64,000 bases of DNA. It comes from Cristatella mucedo. Lineage: Eukaryota; Bryozoa; Phylactolaemata; Cristatellidae. Location of the stretch: NCBI GenBank assembly GCA_009760855.2, contig WPIO01000016.1, positions 1,755,001 through 1,819,000 of the forward strand. Direction: 5' to 3'. How positions within the stretch are numbered: position 1 is the first letter of the stretch; each line of letters begins with the position of its first letter. The translations under genes were made by a program, and so were the position numbers. This document shows positions 1-12,378 of this stretch, piece by piece. The notes under the pieces were generated by a model. The model had not been told where the DNA came from. It saw only the letters and a list, made by a program, of their open reading frames with translations, and made no database searches.

Positions 1-300
1 TGACCTGTTTAAATGCAGACATTGAGGCGCAGCCAGGAACCGAGGAACAGCATTCTAGTGGGAAGGTTGTCATCGCAGGGATGGATTCCCTGATTTTGTC
101 TATTTTCTGCACAAAGAATCGAGAGAAGCGATCGGCTAGATCATCACAAGGATCATCAGGTAACGAGCTAACCTGGGAATGGTTGAGGAGATGGTTTATT
201 GTCGACATCAGCATTTTTGGATTGTGCATCTGTGATTCAACAATGTTTCTATAGAAGCTAGACTTAGCCTTTGCTAGGATCGATTGGTACGACCTACAGT
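1..300 (-). mobile_element. LINE family A fragment (upstream part of RT region)
   Basis: Read on the minus strand, this matches 45480-45660, the upstream part of another family A copy: both share the stretch around 'ggatggaytcyctgat' and 'agaagcgatcgg'. It is the segment upstream of the reverse-transcriptase core and is cut by the window edge. No intact ORF is present. Assignment rests on similarity within the window only. Confidence 0.55.
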
Positions 301-1493
301 AGTCAACTGCTATCTTCGCTGTGACTATTTACGAGCTGTCCTCGGATATGGCACACAAAACAGGACCTGCTTAGCATAAGGTGCGATGTACAAAGCATTG
401 ACATAGACAAGTTTTTGACATCTGTTTGTGGTGCAGGTCTTCTTAATCTGCATTCAGACTCACCGGCAGCCTCGATACCCTCACTGATGCAGTGAATACA
501 TGTGCTCATGAATGCCAGTTTCCCTTCTTCCTTTCTTGTTCTTTCCTTTCTTGTCAGATTCTTGAAAAAATTGTTGCTAAGCAGCCGGTTGAACATATTG
601 AAAAGAATGAAATGTCAGAAACATTTCAATCGGGGCTCAAGAGGCAGCACTCCACTGAAACTGCTCTCCTCCGTGTTAACAATTACATTCTACGTGGCAA
701 AGATGACGAGAATGTCACTGCCCTAGCTCTGCTAGATCTGTCAGCTGCCTTCGATACCATTGATCATGATGTTCTACTTGAACGATTGAGAACAACGATC
801 GGTCTGGCCGACGAGGCACTGGCGTAGTTTAAATCGTACTTGTCTGATCGTGTTCAATCCGTGTCGTGTGAGGGTCAGGTCTTACACACGAGACCGGTCA
901 CCTGTGGAGTCCCTCAAGGGTCTGTACTCGGTCCCTTGCTGTTCTCCATTTATACTCAACCTCTGGGAAAAGTGATTAAGGCCCATGGAATAGGATATCA
1001 CTTTTATGCTGACGATACTCAGCTGTATTTGTCATTCAAACCATCGGCATCTGCTGCAGCCACTGAGAAACTGAATGCTTGCCTTGCCGACATTCGATCC
1101 TGGATGTCGGAAAACTTCTTGAAACTAAATGACGATAAAACCGAACTGCTACTCACAGGACACCCTAAGCCTGTGGCTGGATTAAAAAGCTTTGCTCTTC
1201 TAATAGGTTATGCTGTTGTGCGACCATCACCACATGCTCAAAATTTAGGTGTCGTTTTTGATAGCTGCCTAAATTGTAAAAGCTTCATTCAGAAGACTGC
1301 TTCTACAGCTAGCCATCACGCCTGATCCCTATCCAAGATTAGGCGCTTTATCAAGTGCATTATTATTATTATAGGAGCTGTCTTCCACAGTGACTTGCAA
1401 AATATTTACCTAGCTCCTTGGTTCTGTCTCAGCTTGATTATCGTAATTCCCTTTTGGCTGGGCTACCTATGAAAGCAACTAGGCCACTGCAGC

Positions 1494-1531
1494 TGACTAT
1501 GAATATGGCTGCAAGGCTAGGCTTCTAGTCT

Positions 1532-1587
<56 letters not shown>

Positions 1588-1625
1588 AGACTAGAAGCCT
1601 AGCCTTGCAGCCATATTCATAGTCA
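1494..1625. repeat. 132-bp perfect palindrome centred on (TA)n
   Basis: Bases 1494-1532 of LINE B1 are repeated as an exact reverse complement at 1587-1625, with an alternating TA tract between them. The whole 132 bp is self-complementary and could form a long hairpin or cruciform. It lies directly beside the SINE insertion. Confidence 0.9.
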
Positions 1626-1629
1626 AATG

Positions 1630-1683
<54 letters not shown>

Positions 1684-1814
1684 TTTGCATAGCGCCGCAA
1701 GAGAACTAAATTTCTATTCAGGCGCTTCAGGTATGCCTCAGGGTTCGAGCCCACGACCTCAGCCGGACCTTAGTCGGGGCGAGTACCTTAACCACTGGAC
1801 TAACCCAGCTCGAC
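1626..1814 (-). mobile_element. tRNA-derived SINE in LINE B1, with 6-bp target-site duplication
   Basis: On the minus strand the element starts near 1812 with 'agctgggttagtccagtgg', which resembles a Pol III A box. It continues to a B-box-like 'gggctcgaaccc', then a tail containing 'gcgcctgaatagaaat' and 'ttctcttgcggcgc', then (TA)n. AGTCTT flanks the inserted material at 1527-1532 and 1815-1820 and is a good target-site duplication. Other copies lie near 20.3, 25.1, 43.9, 52.3 and 61.7 kb. Confidence 0.8.
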
Positions 1815-2390
1815 AGTCTTCAGAGGTTCTTCCCGGAGGCTTGAATACGCGTCTCCTTTGCTAAAAGAGCTACGGTGGATGCCGGTTGAGCAAAGGATAC
1901 AGAGCAAAGTTCTTACACTGACCCACAAGGCCAGCCACGGCTTGGCTCCTTCGTACCTAGCTGCACTGCTGCTCCAGTTTCAGCCTCTTCGTGCCCTCTG
2001 GTCCTGTGTGGACAATTAATTAGCTGTTCCGTTCCTCCGCTTACAGACCGTTGGCGACAGAAGCTTTAGCTCTGCAGGTCCTAGGCTGTGGAACTCGCTT
2101 CCACAATTCTTACGCAACGATAACTACACTCCAGCTGCCGACAATGGCTCATCCTTTTCAGCGGTCCTGAGCTGCTACTTCCATGTTACTCACTACCTCA
2201 ACTGCTCACCTGACTCTGCTATGCTTCCCACTTTCTCTTTGTTGCGTGAGACGAAGTCTGTTGGCTACCGAATGCGTCCCGAAAGCCGCTTAGGCTGAGA
2301 GTGCGCCATACAAAACTCTCCTACGTAACACCTACATAGTCTTTGTGGATTTGTGGAGTTACAGACAGAGATACATTACATTACGGAATT

Positions 2391-3135
2391 GCCTCATCCT
2401 GACAAAAAGAGAGCCTGACACCGAGAAGGCTGCGTTTTGCCGTGCCTCTCGTTAAAGCCCCGACTCTTCCGAAAGTTCGACACTTGGACATGGCGCAACA
2501 TTAGAGCCACAGCAGAACAGCCTCGACTGCACACTAGACCGGACCACGGCCGTGCCTCTGTGCACCAAGTGCCACTGTGCAGCAAGTGCCTCTGTGCAGC
2601 AAGTGCCTCTCTGCCGAAAGTGACGTTTCATTGAGTCGACCGTCAAATAACACGGTGCCTCTGACTACGTGCGCAGTCAGCATAAGGAGCGTTTCGAAGT
2701 GCCAGGCGCTAGGACCTAGACCAAGACAGGAGCAGCAGTCGAGCTACAGAAGTTCCACTTCAATTAAAAAAAAACCGAAAGGCTGCCCAGCCAGAGAGCG
2801 AACCGAGTCCTCGAGGCCGCACAAGGGGTCGGCCGGGTGGCTACATGTTAACGCAGCCTACCCTGCCGAGGCATTACCGATGCCTCGGGCGTGGCGATCA
2901 CAAGGAGCCACCGGCGACTTCGTAAAAACGGGGGGGGGGGGGGCACTGCAGCCATTGGCGAGCAATGGGCGGCCCTCGACCGGGGCGAAGAACGTCCCAG
3001 TACACAACGAATGTGGAGGCGACCTCAGGCATGGGCGCCATTTCTAGGCGCCCGTCGTTCAGGAATGCAGCTGCTTTAATTGAGGGTAAATGTAGAGAAA
3101 ATACTGAAGAGGGTTCAGGTCAAGCAATTGAATAA
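2391..3135. other. Unassigned sequence with a poly(G) run
   Basis: No recognisable gene or repeat. It contains short direct repeats of the type 'gtgcctctgtgcagcaa' at about 2551-2615 and an 11-12 base G run near 2932. I searched the minus strand for the next SUN-domain exon and did not find one. If the SUCO gene continues beyond base 1, this is intron. Confidence 0.4.
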
Positions 3136-3395
3136 TTGTGCAGAGTATCTTAGAAAAGACAAATATGTTTAGAAATGGGATTTGAAGTGTCTGCGGTTTG
3201 CTTGTAAAAGGAAGGCATTAACAAACTGATTAGGCAAATCTTGTCTGACTCGGAAGTAAACATCGAGATACATGCTTGCAGCTTGCTGAGGTACATGTCT
3301 GTGCCTTTTAAACAGCTTCATTTACAGTGCAGCTTTGTGCCTTAGAAATTATATAACTCAGCCAATACTTGACGGATCAACATGAAATGTCACAT
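3136..3395 (+). repeat. Dispersed repeat, copy 1 (possible non-autonomous transposon)
   Basis: This stretch aligns, with divergence, to the reverse complement of about 26270-26550. Shared blocks include 'aaaagacaaa', 'tagaaatgggat', 'gtaaac', 'acagcttcatt', 'cagtg.agctt.gtgcctta' and 'ataactca'. It is AT-richer than its surroundings. I see no ORF and no terminal repeats that define its ends. Its class is unknown. Confidence 0.5.
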
Positions 3396-3513
3396 GCTAG
3401 TACACACGCACGCACGCACACACACAAATCAATGTGGTCGGGTTCGGTGAAGAACGTGTGCAGTGCAAGCGAATTCCTTCTCTGCCACTCCATGCCGTAT
3501 GGAAGCCACTTAC

Positions 3514-3630
3514 CGCTCGCTGTTTGGGCTAATGTAGACAGTGAAGTTCTTTGGTAGGGAGGAGAACAATTCCAAGTTACCCATGTCGATCTGACGTATT
3601 TCCACAGGATCGCAAAGCTCGATGACCAGC
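3514..3630 (-). CDS. SUCO: SUCO/Slp1-like SUN-domain protein, second SUN exon
   Basis: The minus strand shows a 3' splice site (ctttgcag) before 3630 and a 5' splice site (gtaagt) after 3514. The 117-nt exon completes the Trp codon left by the exon at 8249-8444 and reads [18 protein letters not shown], then [20 protein letters not shown], ending with two bases of the next codon. This is the central SUN-domain signature of the SUCO/Slp1/Opt family, where W-[FL]-V-I-E-L-C is followed by an ANYELFSS-like strand. Known: the family consists of ER membrane proteins with a lumenal SUN domain; yeast Slp1 works with Emp65 in protecting folding proteins. Phase and family match make this secure. The following exon, which should carry the LGTFHGRD-like strand, is not in the window. 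Confidence 0.9.
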
Positions 3631-4029
3631 CTGCAAAGCCGATCGCCAGGCTAAAAATAACGATGGATGGACCAACAGTGCAGCTGTGCATGGCTGTCAA
3701 AGCGTCCGAACGTCCCGGACTGTATCCCTCCAATGGCTGCATGCAGCCACACGGCAGCACTGGCAGCAACGCACTGGCATTGCACTGCAGTGGATTATTT
3801 CAGTGGGAAATTTTCGAGGACATAGGTCAGGGGCTACTGGCTATCAGGTGAGCTATTGAAATATTGACTACTACCATGGTTTTTGGCTAAAAATGTTGCA
3901 GGCTTCCTGCTGGTCTCTAGACTAGACTACTGCAAAACTGATTTGGCAAGGCTACCAGGGCTCTGCAGCTGGTGATGAACATGACTGCAAGATTTTTTTA
4001 AATCCAAGAAATTCAGCTGCGTGTCTACT

Positions 4030-4670
<641 letters not shown>

Positions 4671-5569
4671 TCTGGTCTTAGCCATGGAGGCCGGGAAGCG
4701 ATGCATTACATATGAGGAAAGCCGGAGATCTTTTCTGACTTACTTATATCTACCATCTACACACTGCCTCTGGCCAACGATGTCATTGTCGAGCACCATT
4801 TTGGCTTTCCTGTTCTGCAGATGAAAAGACTCGAAAGTTCTAAAAATGCTATGCTTTCTTTTATCCTCCTCGACCTTCTGGTACCCCCAGACATTCTTAA
4901 CTGCTTAGCAGCTTTCGATGCCGGTATTTGCACAGCTTTCTTAAACTGAATAACGGCAAGGCCAACCTAATGGTCATGAGAACCGTATGTCACTAAGACA
5001 TCGGAAAACCCTCGCCTCAAGGTGGCTCTGCCAGCATCTTTGCCTCTCTGCACGTTGCTTTGGTGTGCTGCTCCTAAGTGACGTTTTGCTAGATGATGAC
5101 CACTCTAGCTTTGCAGAAAAGACTGCCGAGCTTTAGCAATGCAATATCGCAAAGTTCTAACGTACTTCGATAAGGGTACAATATTATTCAAGTTAGTACA
5201 AGCTTGCATGACAGCCCATCTAGGCTTGTGTAGCTGCATCGTTGCAGGTCTTCCTGCTGACCATTGCAAGGAGAGGCTTACAGATATTGCAAGACTCTGT
5301 GGCTAACTGTACTCTTTCGTGAATCTAGCAAATCTACAAGATGGCTCATTGCTTCCAGAAAAATGACTTGTCAACATTTAAAACCAAGCTAAATGCTAAT
5401 CTTTCAGCACAGGCGCATGACTCCTCCTTACGTGCCTGTGGGTGCTGCAATTATGCACGCTCTCTAATGTCACTAATCTGTCTCAATGTTTCGTTTCCAG
5501 CCTGAGTCGTAGCATTTGAAATGCACTGATGTATAAAGTAAAAGATGAGCTGATCTGCCAGCCTCATTT
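4671..5569. other. Unassigned intronic sequence, possibly old LINE
   Basis: No gene recognised. The text around 4990-5260 ('ggaaaaccctcgcctcaaggtggctctgccagc', 'tttagcaatgcaatatcgcaaagttct') has the layout of a badly eroded LINE RT C-terminal region on the plus strand, but too much is lost to classify it. Confidence 0.3.
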
Positions 5570-6066
5570 ATAAAATAATAACAATGATAAAACATTAATA
5601 CAGCACCCTCAGAGAGAACTTGATCTCTGTCTGGGCACTTTATATCTGCTGTAAAGGAAGCATAATCAAACGGTTAGGGGTAACATGCACAATATCGACA
5701 TGCACAGTGTATCAGCAGGTAAATGTGGTTAGTGCCAGCATGCACAGTGTCAGCGTGCATCAGCAGAAAAACAACAAATAACAAGGACAATACCAAATGC
5801 TGTCAAAAATAGGTGCAGTTTAAGCTTCCTTTTTTAAATATCAGCCAAGTCGGGGATGTCATGACGTCGGTCGGGAGTGAGCTATAGGCTTTAGGAGCAT
5901 GTGAACTAAAGGCACGATCTCCCAAGGACTTGAGGTTCATATGAGATATAGCTCAACGATCGGATTCAGAAAACAGGTGGCACGATGACTAGCCTGGTGC
6001 GGGAGTAGGTCTGATAAGTAGGCTGGAGCCGGAGGATGAAGAGACGTAAAACTTAGTGACAAAACC
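5570..6066 (-). mobile_element. LINE family A 3' fragment
   Basis: On the minus strand this ends with the family A tail: stem-loop sequence 'agagatcaagttctctctgaggg', then an imperfect (TTA)n. It includes the 3' UTR ('ggttaggggtaacatgcac') and a degraded ORF2 C-terminus around 5870-6050. Many substitutions make it an old copy. Confidence 0.75.
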
Positions 6067-6067
6067 T

Positions 6068-6985
6068 TGTTACAATAATAATAATAAAATAACAGTGCCC
6101 TCAAATAAGTGAATCTCTCCTACGCGCCTCGCAGATGCTGCAAATACAGCATTACCAAACGTTTGGCGGTAACATCCGCCAGCACAAGCATAGTATAGGC
6201 AGGTGCATACATAAGAAAGGGACTATCACAAAGACCCACCAAATACTGTAATAAAAAATGCATTTTACACTACTTTTTAATGTCGTCGCATAAGGGGACG
6301 TTGTGTCTTGTGTCGGCAGTGAGTTCCAGGCTTTGGGAGCATGGTAACTAAAGGCACGGTCTTCAACGGTTTTGAGGTTCGTACGAGGTATGGCTAAACG
6401 ATTTGAGTCAGAACAGAGGGTTGTGCGATTCTTCACCTGGTGGGGGACAAGTTCTGACAGGTAGGCTGGAGCCAGAGAATGAAGGGACCTAAAAGTGAAT
6501 GACAGAACCTTAAAGTCGATGCGCTGCTTGACTGAAAGCCAGTGCAGGTCGGTGTGATGAAAGAAGTGGTGCGATGTGGCAACTGCAACGCTCACAATAG
6601 ACAAGCTAGGCTGCAGAGTTTTGCACCAACTATGAGTGCCTGATTAAACAGGTCGGTAGACCAGCAAGTGGTGAGTTGCAGAAGTCGAGATGGGATGTTA
6701 CAAATGCATGGAAAATTTTGAATGTTCTATCCCTGTATAAGCAAGGCCGAATTGTAGCAATGTTAGATAGCTAAAAGTAGGCAGACTTTGATTTGATCGT
6801 CTTGAGAAACGTCAGTTTGGAACTGGACACCTAGATTTCGTACAGACGCAATCGGCAATATGCTGGCAGAGCCGACTTTGAGCTTTAGGTTTTCCAATAT
6901 CAGAGTCATACTTGGTTTGCCCATGGGTAGCAAGTTGGTTTTATCGTCATTTTACTTGAGAAAATTTGCTGCCATCTGCATGTGG
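6068..6985 (-). mobile_element. LINE family A fragment with ORF2 C-terminus
   Basis: Frame 6604-6152 (minus) reads HHTDLHWLSVKQRIDFKVLS, then SLHSLAPAYLSELVPHQVKN and DRAFSYHAPKAWNSLPTQ. This is the conserved C-terminal tail of the LINE A reverse transcriptase. The 3' end abuts the preceding fragment with an (ATT)n tract at 6072-6090, so two insertions lie head to tail. Matches fade after about 6985. Confidence 0.8.
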
Positions 6986-8248
6986 ATGCAAACATATCGA
7001 GCTGTCTGCTAGTGTCGTGTTGTAGCATTCTAACAATGATGACAGATCTGAAGAGAAATTGAGCAGCAGGGCAACGAAGACATTGTCGCGCAGAGAGCAT
7101 CGATGTCTCCGCGCGAGATGTCAGGGTTCTTGAGTATTAGTGATTCACATGTGACTTTAGATGCAAAGAAGGGCACACACTGCTGGCTGAATGAGATCTG
7201 CATGTGGTCAATTGAGCAGAACTTGGTAATAGTAGGTGACAATAGCATACAGTTGTAGGAGGAAATTCGGTCGAGTGTGTAACCATTGATGTGTGCAGGG
7301 CCATACACGTGAGCCACGAGAGAAAATCAGTCCGTCAGTCAATGCATGAAATTCGGCACTATATAAGTAGAGGCAGTAGAGCCCTTAGTGGCTATCAGCT
7401 TTCAGTGGGCGATGAGATATTGCCTGCTGCCGGACTGGAACCAGTGATCTGGATTGTGAAGTTCGAGCACCTCGCACCTCACGATGGGGGGACACAGTCA
7501 TGATAATTATTATTGAATGCAACAGCATTAGTCGAAATAGGTTGCAGCAATGCACAAGCCCATGCTGACCATGATTGAAATGATATGCAAACCACCGTCC
7601 AAGCCACAAAGAACTTGTTAAACACCCTGAATAGCCTCTATGTTTGCTTGGCAACTCTTACTAGGTACCACATGCGATTATGTAAAGCAGCAGCACTAAA
7701 CCGGCGATCAAGATGGACTTAAAGTGACTAATGCCTGACACGCATGGGTGCTCAAAGGCAATGAGCTGCAATGAGATGAAGGCCGCCAGGCCGACGGCTT
7801 ATGATCTTACGAGCTTTGAGTGAGCTGGGCAAATGCAAATGCTAATGTGCAGTGGCAGCAGCAGGAGATTAGCTGTAGCAGCAGCAGCAGTAGCCTTCAT
7901 TCGGTCAGGGCGACCCAGCAACAGCAGCAGTGGGGCAGCAGCAGTATAGCAGTGGATCAGCAGCAGCAGAGCGGCAGCAACAGCAGCAGCGATAAAGCAA
8001 CAGTGGCGGCGGAAGTAGCGGTAGGGCAGCAGCAGCAGCAGCGGTAGGGCAGCAGCATCGGCAGCAGCGATGGACGCACCAGCGGTGGACGGCCACACGT
8101 CGGGGCACTCCTTCGGTCTGCCAAGGCGCCGAAGGCTACGTCTGCAGGCTGCTAACGACTTACAGACGGGTACACAAGGAGTGGTTCGGCACGCAGGCGC
8201 TGTCACTGGCTTATGCTAGTACAAACTAACTCGCTCGGTGCAGCCTAC
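6986..8248. other. Unassigned intronic sequence with CAG-rich tract
   Basis: No gene seen. From 7851 to about 8060 it is an irregular CAG/GCA array (agcagcagcagcagtagcc and variants). Long Gln, Ala, Ser or Leu frames here are products of the repeat. In the SUCO gene model this is intron just downstream of the first SUN exon. Confidence 0.5.
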
Positions 8249-8444
8249 CACTTTTTGGCGCTGCACGGGTTGATGAGATAGTCGTCCATGTTCTCGTTCA
8301 GCACTGAATTGGCATTGCTCGCTTCCGGATTCTTGGCCACGACCTTGGCGCCGCAGTCCTCTGAGGCATAGTTGCTCATCTTCGGTGCCTTGCCTTGAGC
8401 AGTGTCCTTCCGGGTTCGCTCCGACGGCTCGTAGAACTTGTCAA
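8249..8444 (-). CDS. SUCO: SUCO/Slp1-like SUN-domain protein, first SUN exon
   Basis: The minus-strand exon begins after 'ccgctgacag' at 8444 and ends at 8249 before gtaggc. It starts with the last two bases of a Val codon begun at the end of exon 12379-13250, then reads DKFYEPSERTRKDTAQGKAP and KMSNYASEDCGAKVVAKNPE, then ASNANSVLNENMDDYLINPC and SAKKW. NYAS-x-DCGAKV-x(5)-PEA, followed by the Asn-rich ENMD-x-Y stretch, is diagnostic of the SUCO/Slp1 SUN domain. The 196-nt exon keeps phase on both sides. In relatives this segment directly follows the FDEWK linker, as here. Function is known from the family: ER lumenal domain, membrane-tethered. No frameshift or stop is seen. Confidence 0.93.
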
Positions 8445-8499
8445 CTGTCAGCGGATCGAAAAGGGGGGTCATCCCTGAGCAGATGCTGTTGGCTCACTG

Positions 8500-10347
8500 C
8501 AACCCTCCGCCCACCCGGCGCCCCTGTAGCTGCACGGGCACCTCGGTGGCAATGCAGCGCAACGAGGCATCCAGACTGACGGGCAGACGAGCCCCGCTTC
8601 AAGCTAATGCGGACTCAGTGAGATCCCTCGAGAGCTCGAACGATTCGCACGATTTTCGTGACCAGCCGATCCCTCCTCCTCCTCCTCCTATTTCCTCCTA
8701 CTCAGTGGTGGGACAACAACCCGAAAGAGATAGGTCGAAAGCCAAAGCACAGTCGCCAGGCCGCCACGGTTGCAAGCCGTGCAACTTTGTTTGCCCATAT
8801 TTTAAGGCGCTTGTGGCAGATATGAATGCACAACGATGTCAAAGTAACAGTCTCAAAAGAGTGACAATCTGGGCTCCTCAGTCAGATTCGCGGTGAAGGG
8901 GGCAAGCAACTCTGCTCCGCCAAAGAAGCCAGGCTACCATGGCTCGGCTTCAGGAAAAACGCAGAGCAACAGTAGTTGCTAGAACAGGAATCAGCGCAGC
9001 GGCTAGAATCAGAAGCAGAGCACATGCAGTGGTACGCACGCACATGCACACGCGCACACACGCGCACACACGCACGCACACACGCACGTACACACACACA
9101 CAGGCACGCACACGCACGCACAAGTACGCACAAACATACACGAACACACGTGATGCTAAATGAGCACAGGCAGACGATGGACTAATGGACTTAGCAAATG
9201 AACGTGGGAGCGGACCAATTGCCCGGCACATACAGCATTCCTAGAACATGACATCACATCGCTAGATGCAACCGCTAGAGGTAAAAGCCATAAGATATAA
9301 TGATGCAAAGGCCGAGAGAGCCAAGAGAGAGACGTGCACAAGTGGGGGAAGCATAAGAGAGGGAGACAGACAAAGAGAGCAAGAGAGAGGAGGCAGGGGA
9401 GAGAGAGAGAGAGAGAGAAAGACAGAGACAAACGACATACTTAAAACAGAGACAGTAGACAGGACAAGAGAAGGACAGGAGAGAGAAAGAGAGGAAGGAG
9501 AGTGAGAGAACATTAGAAAGAGGACAGAGACACAGAGATTGAGGTGGATTGCAGTGGATTGCAAGAAATATGTTGCTCTGGTCCAAAATCCGGGTAAAAG
9601 TGCCACAGTAGCAAGGAGAATTGGGGAGCTATGTGTCGCTCTCTCGATTATCGATCTAGAGACTTAACGAAGAGGCTGCTACAAGTCTCGACAACCCACC
9701 GACGCATACACAGTGGCAAATTTGCACAGCCGGCCCTTGGCGCCCATCAACAATTCGCAGCCGCCTGACTCGGAAATGCTGGCTGCAGCTGCAAAAGCAA
9801 AGGATGGTGACTCAAACTTTGGGCATCATTTTGGAGGTTGCAGGTCGCCGACTCAGACGGCTGGACAACAGGCACATGAAGAGAGTCGCTTACTTTATTT
9901 TATCTAAGATGATAGACCATGCAAATGCATAGGGCTGGCAAGCTTTTAAGTCATGCCAGCAAGCGATTAACAAGCATGCCAATCAGAGCGCAGAAGCCAG
10001 ATGGGGGAGTAAACGAGATCTAGCAGCGATACAGTTATGCTATGCACGCATTGCCATTGGAGCCGCAGAGTGGAACTTGCTCAGACAGTCTAGGCAGACT
10101 ATCAAAATCAACCATTTCCTCACAAAAGCCTGTCTCATACCGAATGGCCTTCACCAGCTAATCAGTGGATAAACTATAGGCCACAGATGGCAGATAGCAG
10201 ATGGCACAGCGGGGATACGCAGATCCGGTGTCTGCCAGAAGGCAAATGCTGGTCCGAGAAAACGAGCATTAATCAAATCAGCCGCCAAACCGTTTGTCCT
10301 AACGATACACTCAAGCTGTCGGACCAAGCTAGATAGCAATAGGCAAG

Positions 10348-10394
<47 letters not shown>

Positions 10395-11317
10395 GCACAC
10401 ACGCACGCGCTAACACACACACACTCACACGCACACACAGACACTGCCACAGCTAAAGATGCAGGCCAAGCGGCCTTTGCCTTCAGTTCAACGATCGAGA
10501 TCCTTGACTTCGAAATCGTGGGACTTGTGAAACATCGGCAGACGCTGCTCGACACACACGAGCGCCACTACATACATGAGCTTACTCGGTCGTATTCGTC
10601 TCGGCCCTGAACTACTCGTCCTGCGTGTGCATCTATGGTTCATGAGACTGGAGGTGCAGGGAGGTGCAGGGAGGTGCAGACCCGGCAAGGACGGACGAGA
10701 CCCGATGAAGACGAGCTCACAGCTCTGCTGCTTGACCGGCCATGATCGCCGAATGACCGACCGACAGAAGAAGGCCAGGAACAAACGACAAATAGCATGG
10801 GCTCGCTCAAGTGCAAGCCTTCTTATTCATTGCTTTGAAATGAACCTGCGACGTGGCTACCGCACAAAATTATCTATGCACTTGACCAAGAATAATTGTT
10901 TATGGACCAACCCTAGCCATTGAAAGCAGACAATGAGGCACTGAGGCAGCAGCCAGAGGAAGGTAATCGCAGAGAAACCGGCCGGTGAGCAGAAGCCGAT
11001 ATAGCATGAAAGTAGGACAAAGCTCCCAGCGCTTGCTCGTGAGTGGGGTGGGGGAGCACTCGATTGCAAATGCAGAAGAAAAATAGACTTCGTACCGGCG
11101 GAACAGTAAATAAGTCGCACGATCGATCGATCGATCGCAGGACGCAGAGGAGCTGGAAAGCCTGCCTCACAAGACAGAGCAATCAGAGTCGGCCTCTGAC
11201 CCGTCCCTCCCTCCCCCTACCCCTCCCTCCCTCCCCCTACCCACCCACCGTGACTGCTCTACAGGTGCAGCTGGTGGGACCAAGAAGCAAGGCAGCAGGA
11301 AAAACGACCGGCTAAAC
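8500..11317. other. SUCO intron with CA and GA tracts
   Basis: Non-coding sequence between the FDEWK exon and the first SUN exon. It holds a CA/CG-rich tract (9021-9155), a purine-rich GAGA zone (9310-9540, with Ser/Leu frames on the minus strand as an artefact), a (CA)n run at 10354-10440, a GATC-rich run (11120-11139) and a C-rich tract (11205-11250). No conserved exon recognised. Confidence 0.6.
10354..10440. repeat. (CA)n microsatellite
   Basis: Alternating CA with a few CG interruptions, about 87 bases. Confidence 0.95.
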
Positions 11318-12182
11318 TTCCTTAATAATAATAATGATAATAATAATAATATTGCACTTGATAAAGTGCCCTCAGAGAACTTAATCTCTTTCTAGGCGCT
11401 TTACATTTGCTGCAAAGTGAAATTGCAATTGAATGGTAAGTAAAATCATGCTTGAAAAACAAACAAAATGAATAACATGGTTAGGGGTTACATGCACTGG
11501 GTCAGCATGCAAATGTGGTTAGTGCACAGTGTCAGCACGCATAAGCACATCAAGGACGAATCACAGGGACCCACGAAATGCTGTCCTAAATAGGTGTTTT
11601 TAAGTTCTTTTTAAATGTGGTCAAGTCAGGGGATGTTCTGGCGCAGGTCGGGAGGGAGTTCCAGGCTTTGGGAGCATACGAGCTAAATGCACGGTCTCCA
11701 AAGGATTTAAGGTTTGTATGAGGTATTGGTAGACTGTTGGATTCCGAAAAGCGGGTGGTACGATGCTTGGCCTGATGGGGTAGTATATCTGATAGATAGG
11801 CTGGAGCCATAGAATGAAGTGACCTAAAAGCGAGCGACAAAACCTTGAAGTCAATACGTTGCTTGACTGGTAACCAGTGCAGGTCGGCGAGAAGAGGAGT
11901 AATGTGGCAACTGCGACGCTCACGACAGACAAGCCTAGCTGCAGAGTTTTGCACCAGCTGCAATCGCCTGATCGCACATGCTGGTAGGCCAGTAAGCAGT
12001 GAGTTGCAGAAGTCGAGACGGGATGTCACGAATGCATGGACCAACTTGGACGTGGTATCTTTATCTAAACAAGCCCGAATTTTAGCAATATTATGATGCT
12101 GAAAATAGGCTGATTTGACTGTGGAGCTGATATGGTCGTCTAACGAGAGGTCGCTTTGGAACATGACACCTAGATTTCGTCA
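11318..12182 (-). mobile_element. LINE family A copy A4 (ORF2 C-terminal half and 3' UTR)
   Basis: Frame 12164-11586 (minus, 192 aa) is open and starts inside the element: MFQSDLSLDDHISSTVKSAY, then KLVHAFVTSRLDFCNSLLTG and APAYLSDILPHQAKHRTTRF. It matches the C-terminal half of the long ORF at 30979-32274 closely. The 3' UTR ends in the conserved stem-loop and (TTA)n at 11323-11352. It is 5'-truncated at about 12182. The copy inserted into the SUCO intron in the gene's own direction and looks fairly young. Confidence 0.9.
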
Positions 12183-12378
12183 GCTCTTTGACGTCAGCAG
12201 CCTCAGAGGGTGCCGTTCACACACAAGCACACACATCCGGGGGAGTTGTAGAGCATGTGCACCTGGGCCGTGACAGACACGCCGATGCTGCCACTCGGGC
12301 TAGCCGCCACTGTGCCTCGGCACTGCGGCGGAGGGCAGGAGGCAACCGCCTCGGTGCAGCTGCGGAGGTGCCGCTCAC

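Larger units (their letters stand above)
540..2385 (+). mobile_element. LINE family B copy B1, RT pseudogene split by a SINE
   Basis: An L2/CR1-like reverse transcriptase reads from about 600 with motif A (LDLSAAFDTIDH), [13 protein letters not shown] and the catalytic FYADDTQLY. An in-frame TAG at 825-827 stands where the intact LINE at 30979-32274 has Trp (ALQWFRSYL), so the copy is dead. The frame degrades after 1325. The element is interrupted at about 1533-1814 by a palindrome and a minus-strand SINE. It resumes at 1815 and encodes a C-terminus like SPLLKELRWMPVEQRI, then ends with a 3' region closing in ATTACATTAC near 2385. Known: such LINEs copy themselves by target-primed reverse transcription. 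Inferred: an old, non-functional insertion. Confidence 0.85.

Noticed and set aside
1..3500. Search for the next SUN-domain exon (LGTFHGRD-like, then the C-terminal strand)
   Set aside because: No matching minus-strand frame with splice sites was found; the exon is probably outside the window.
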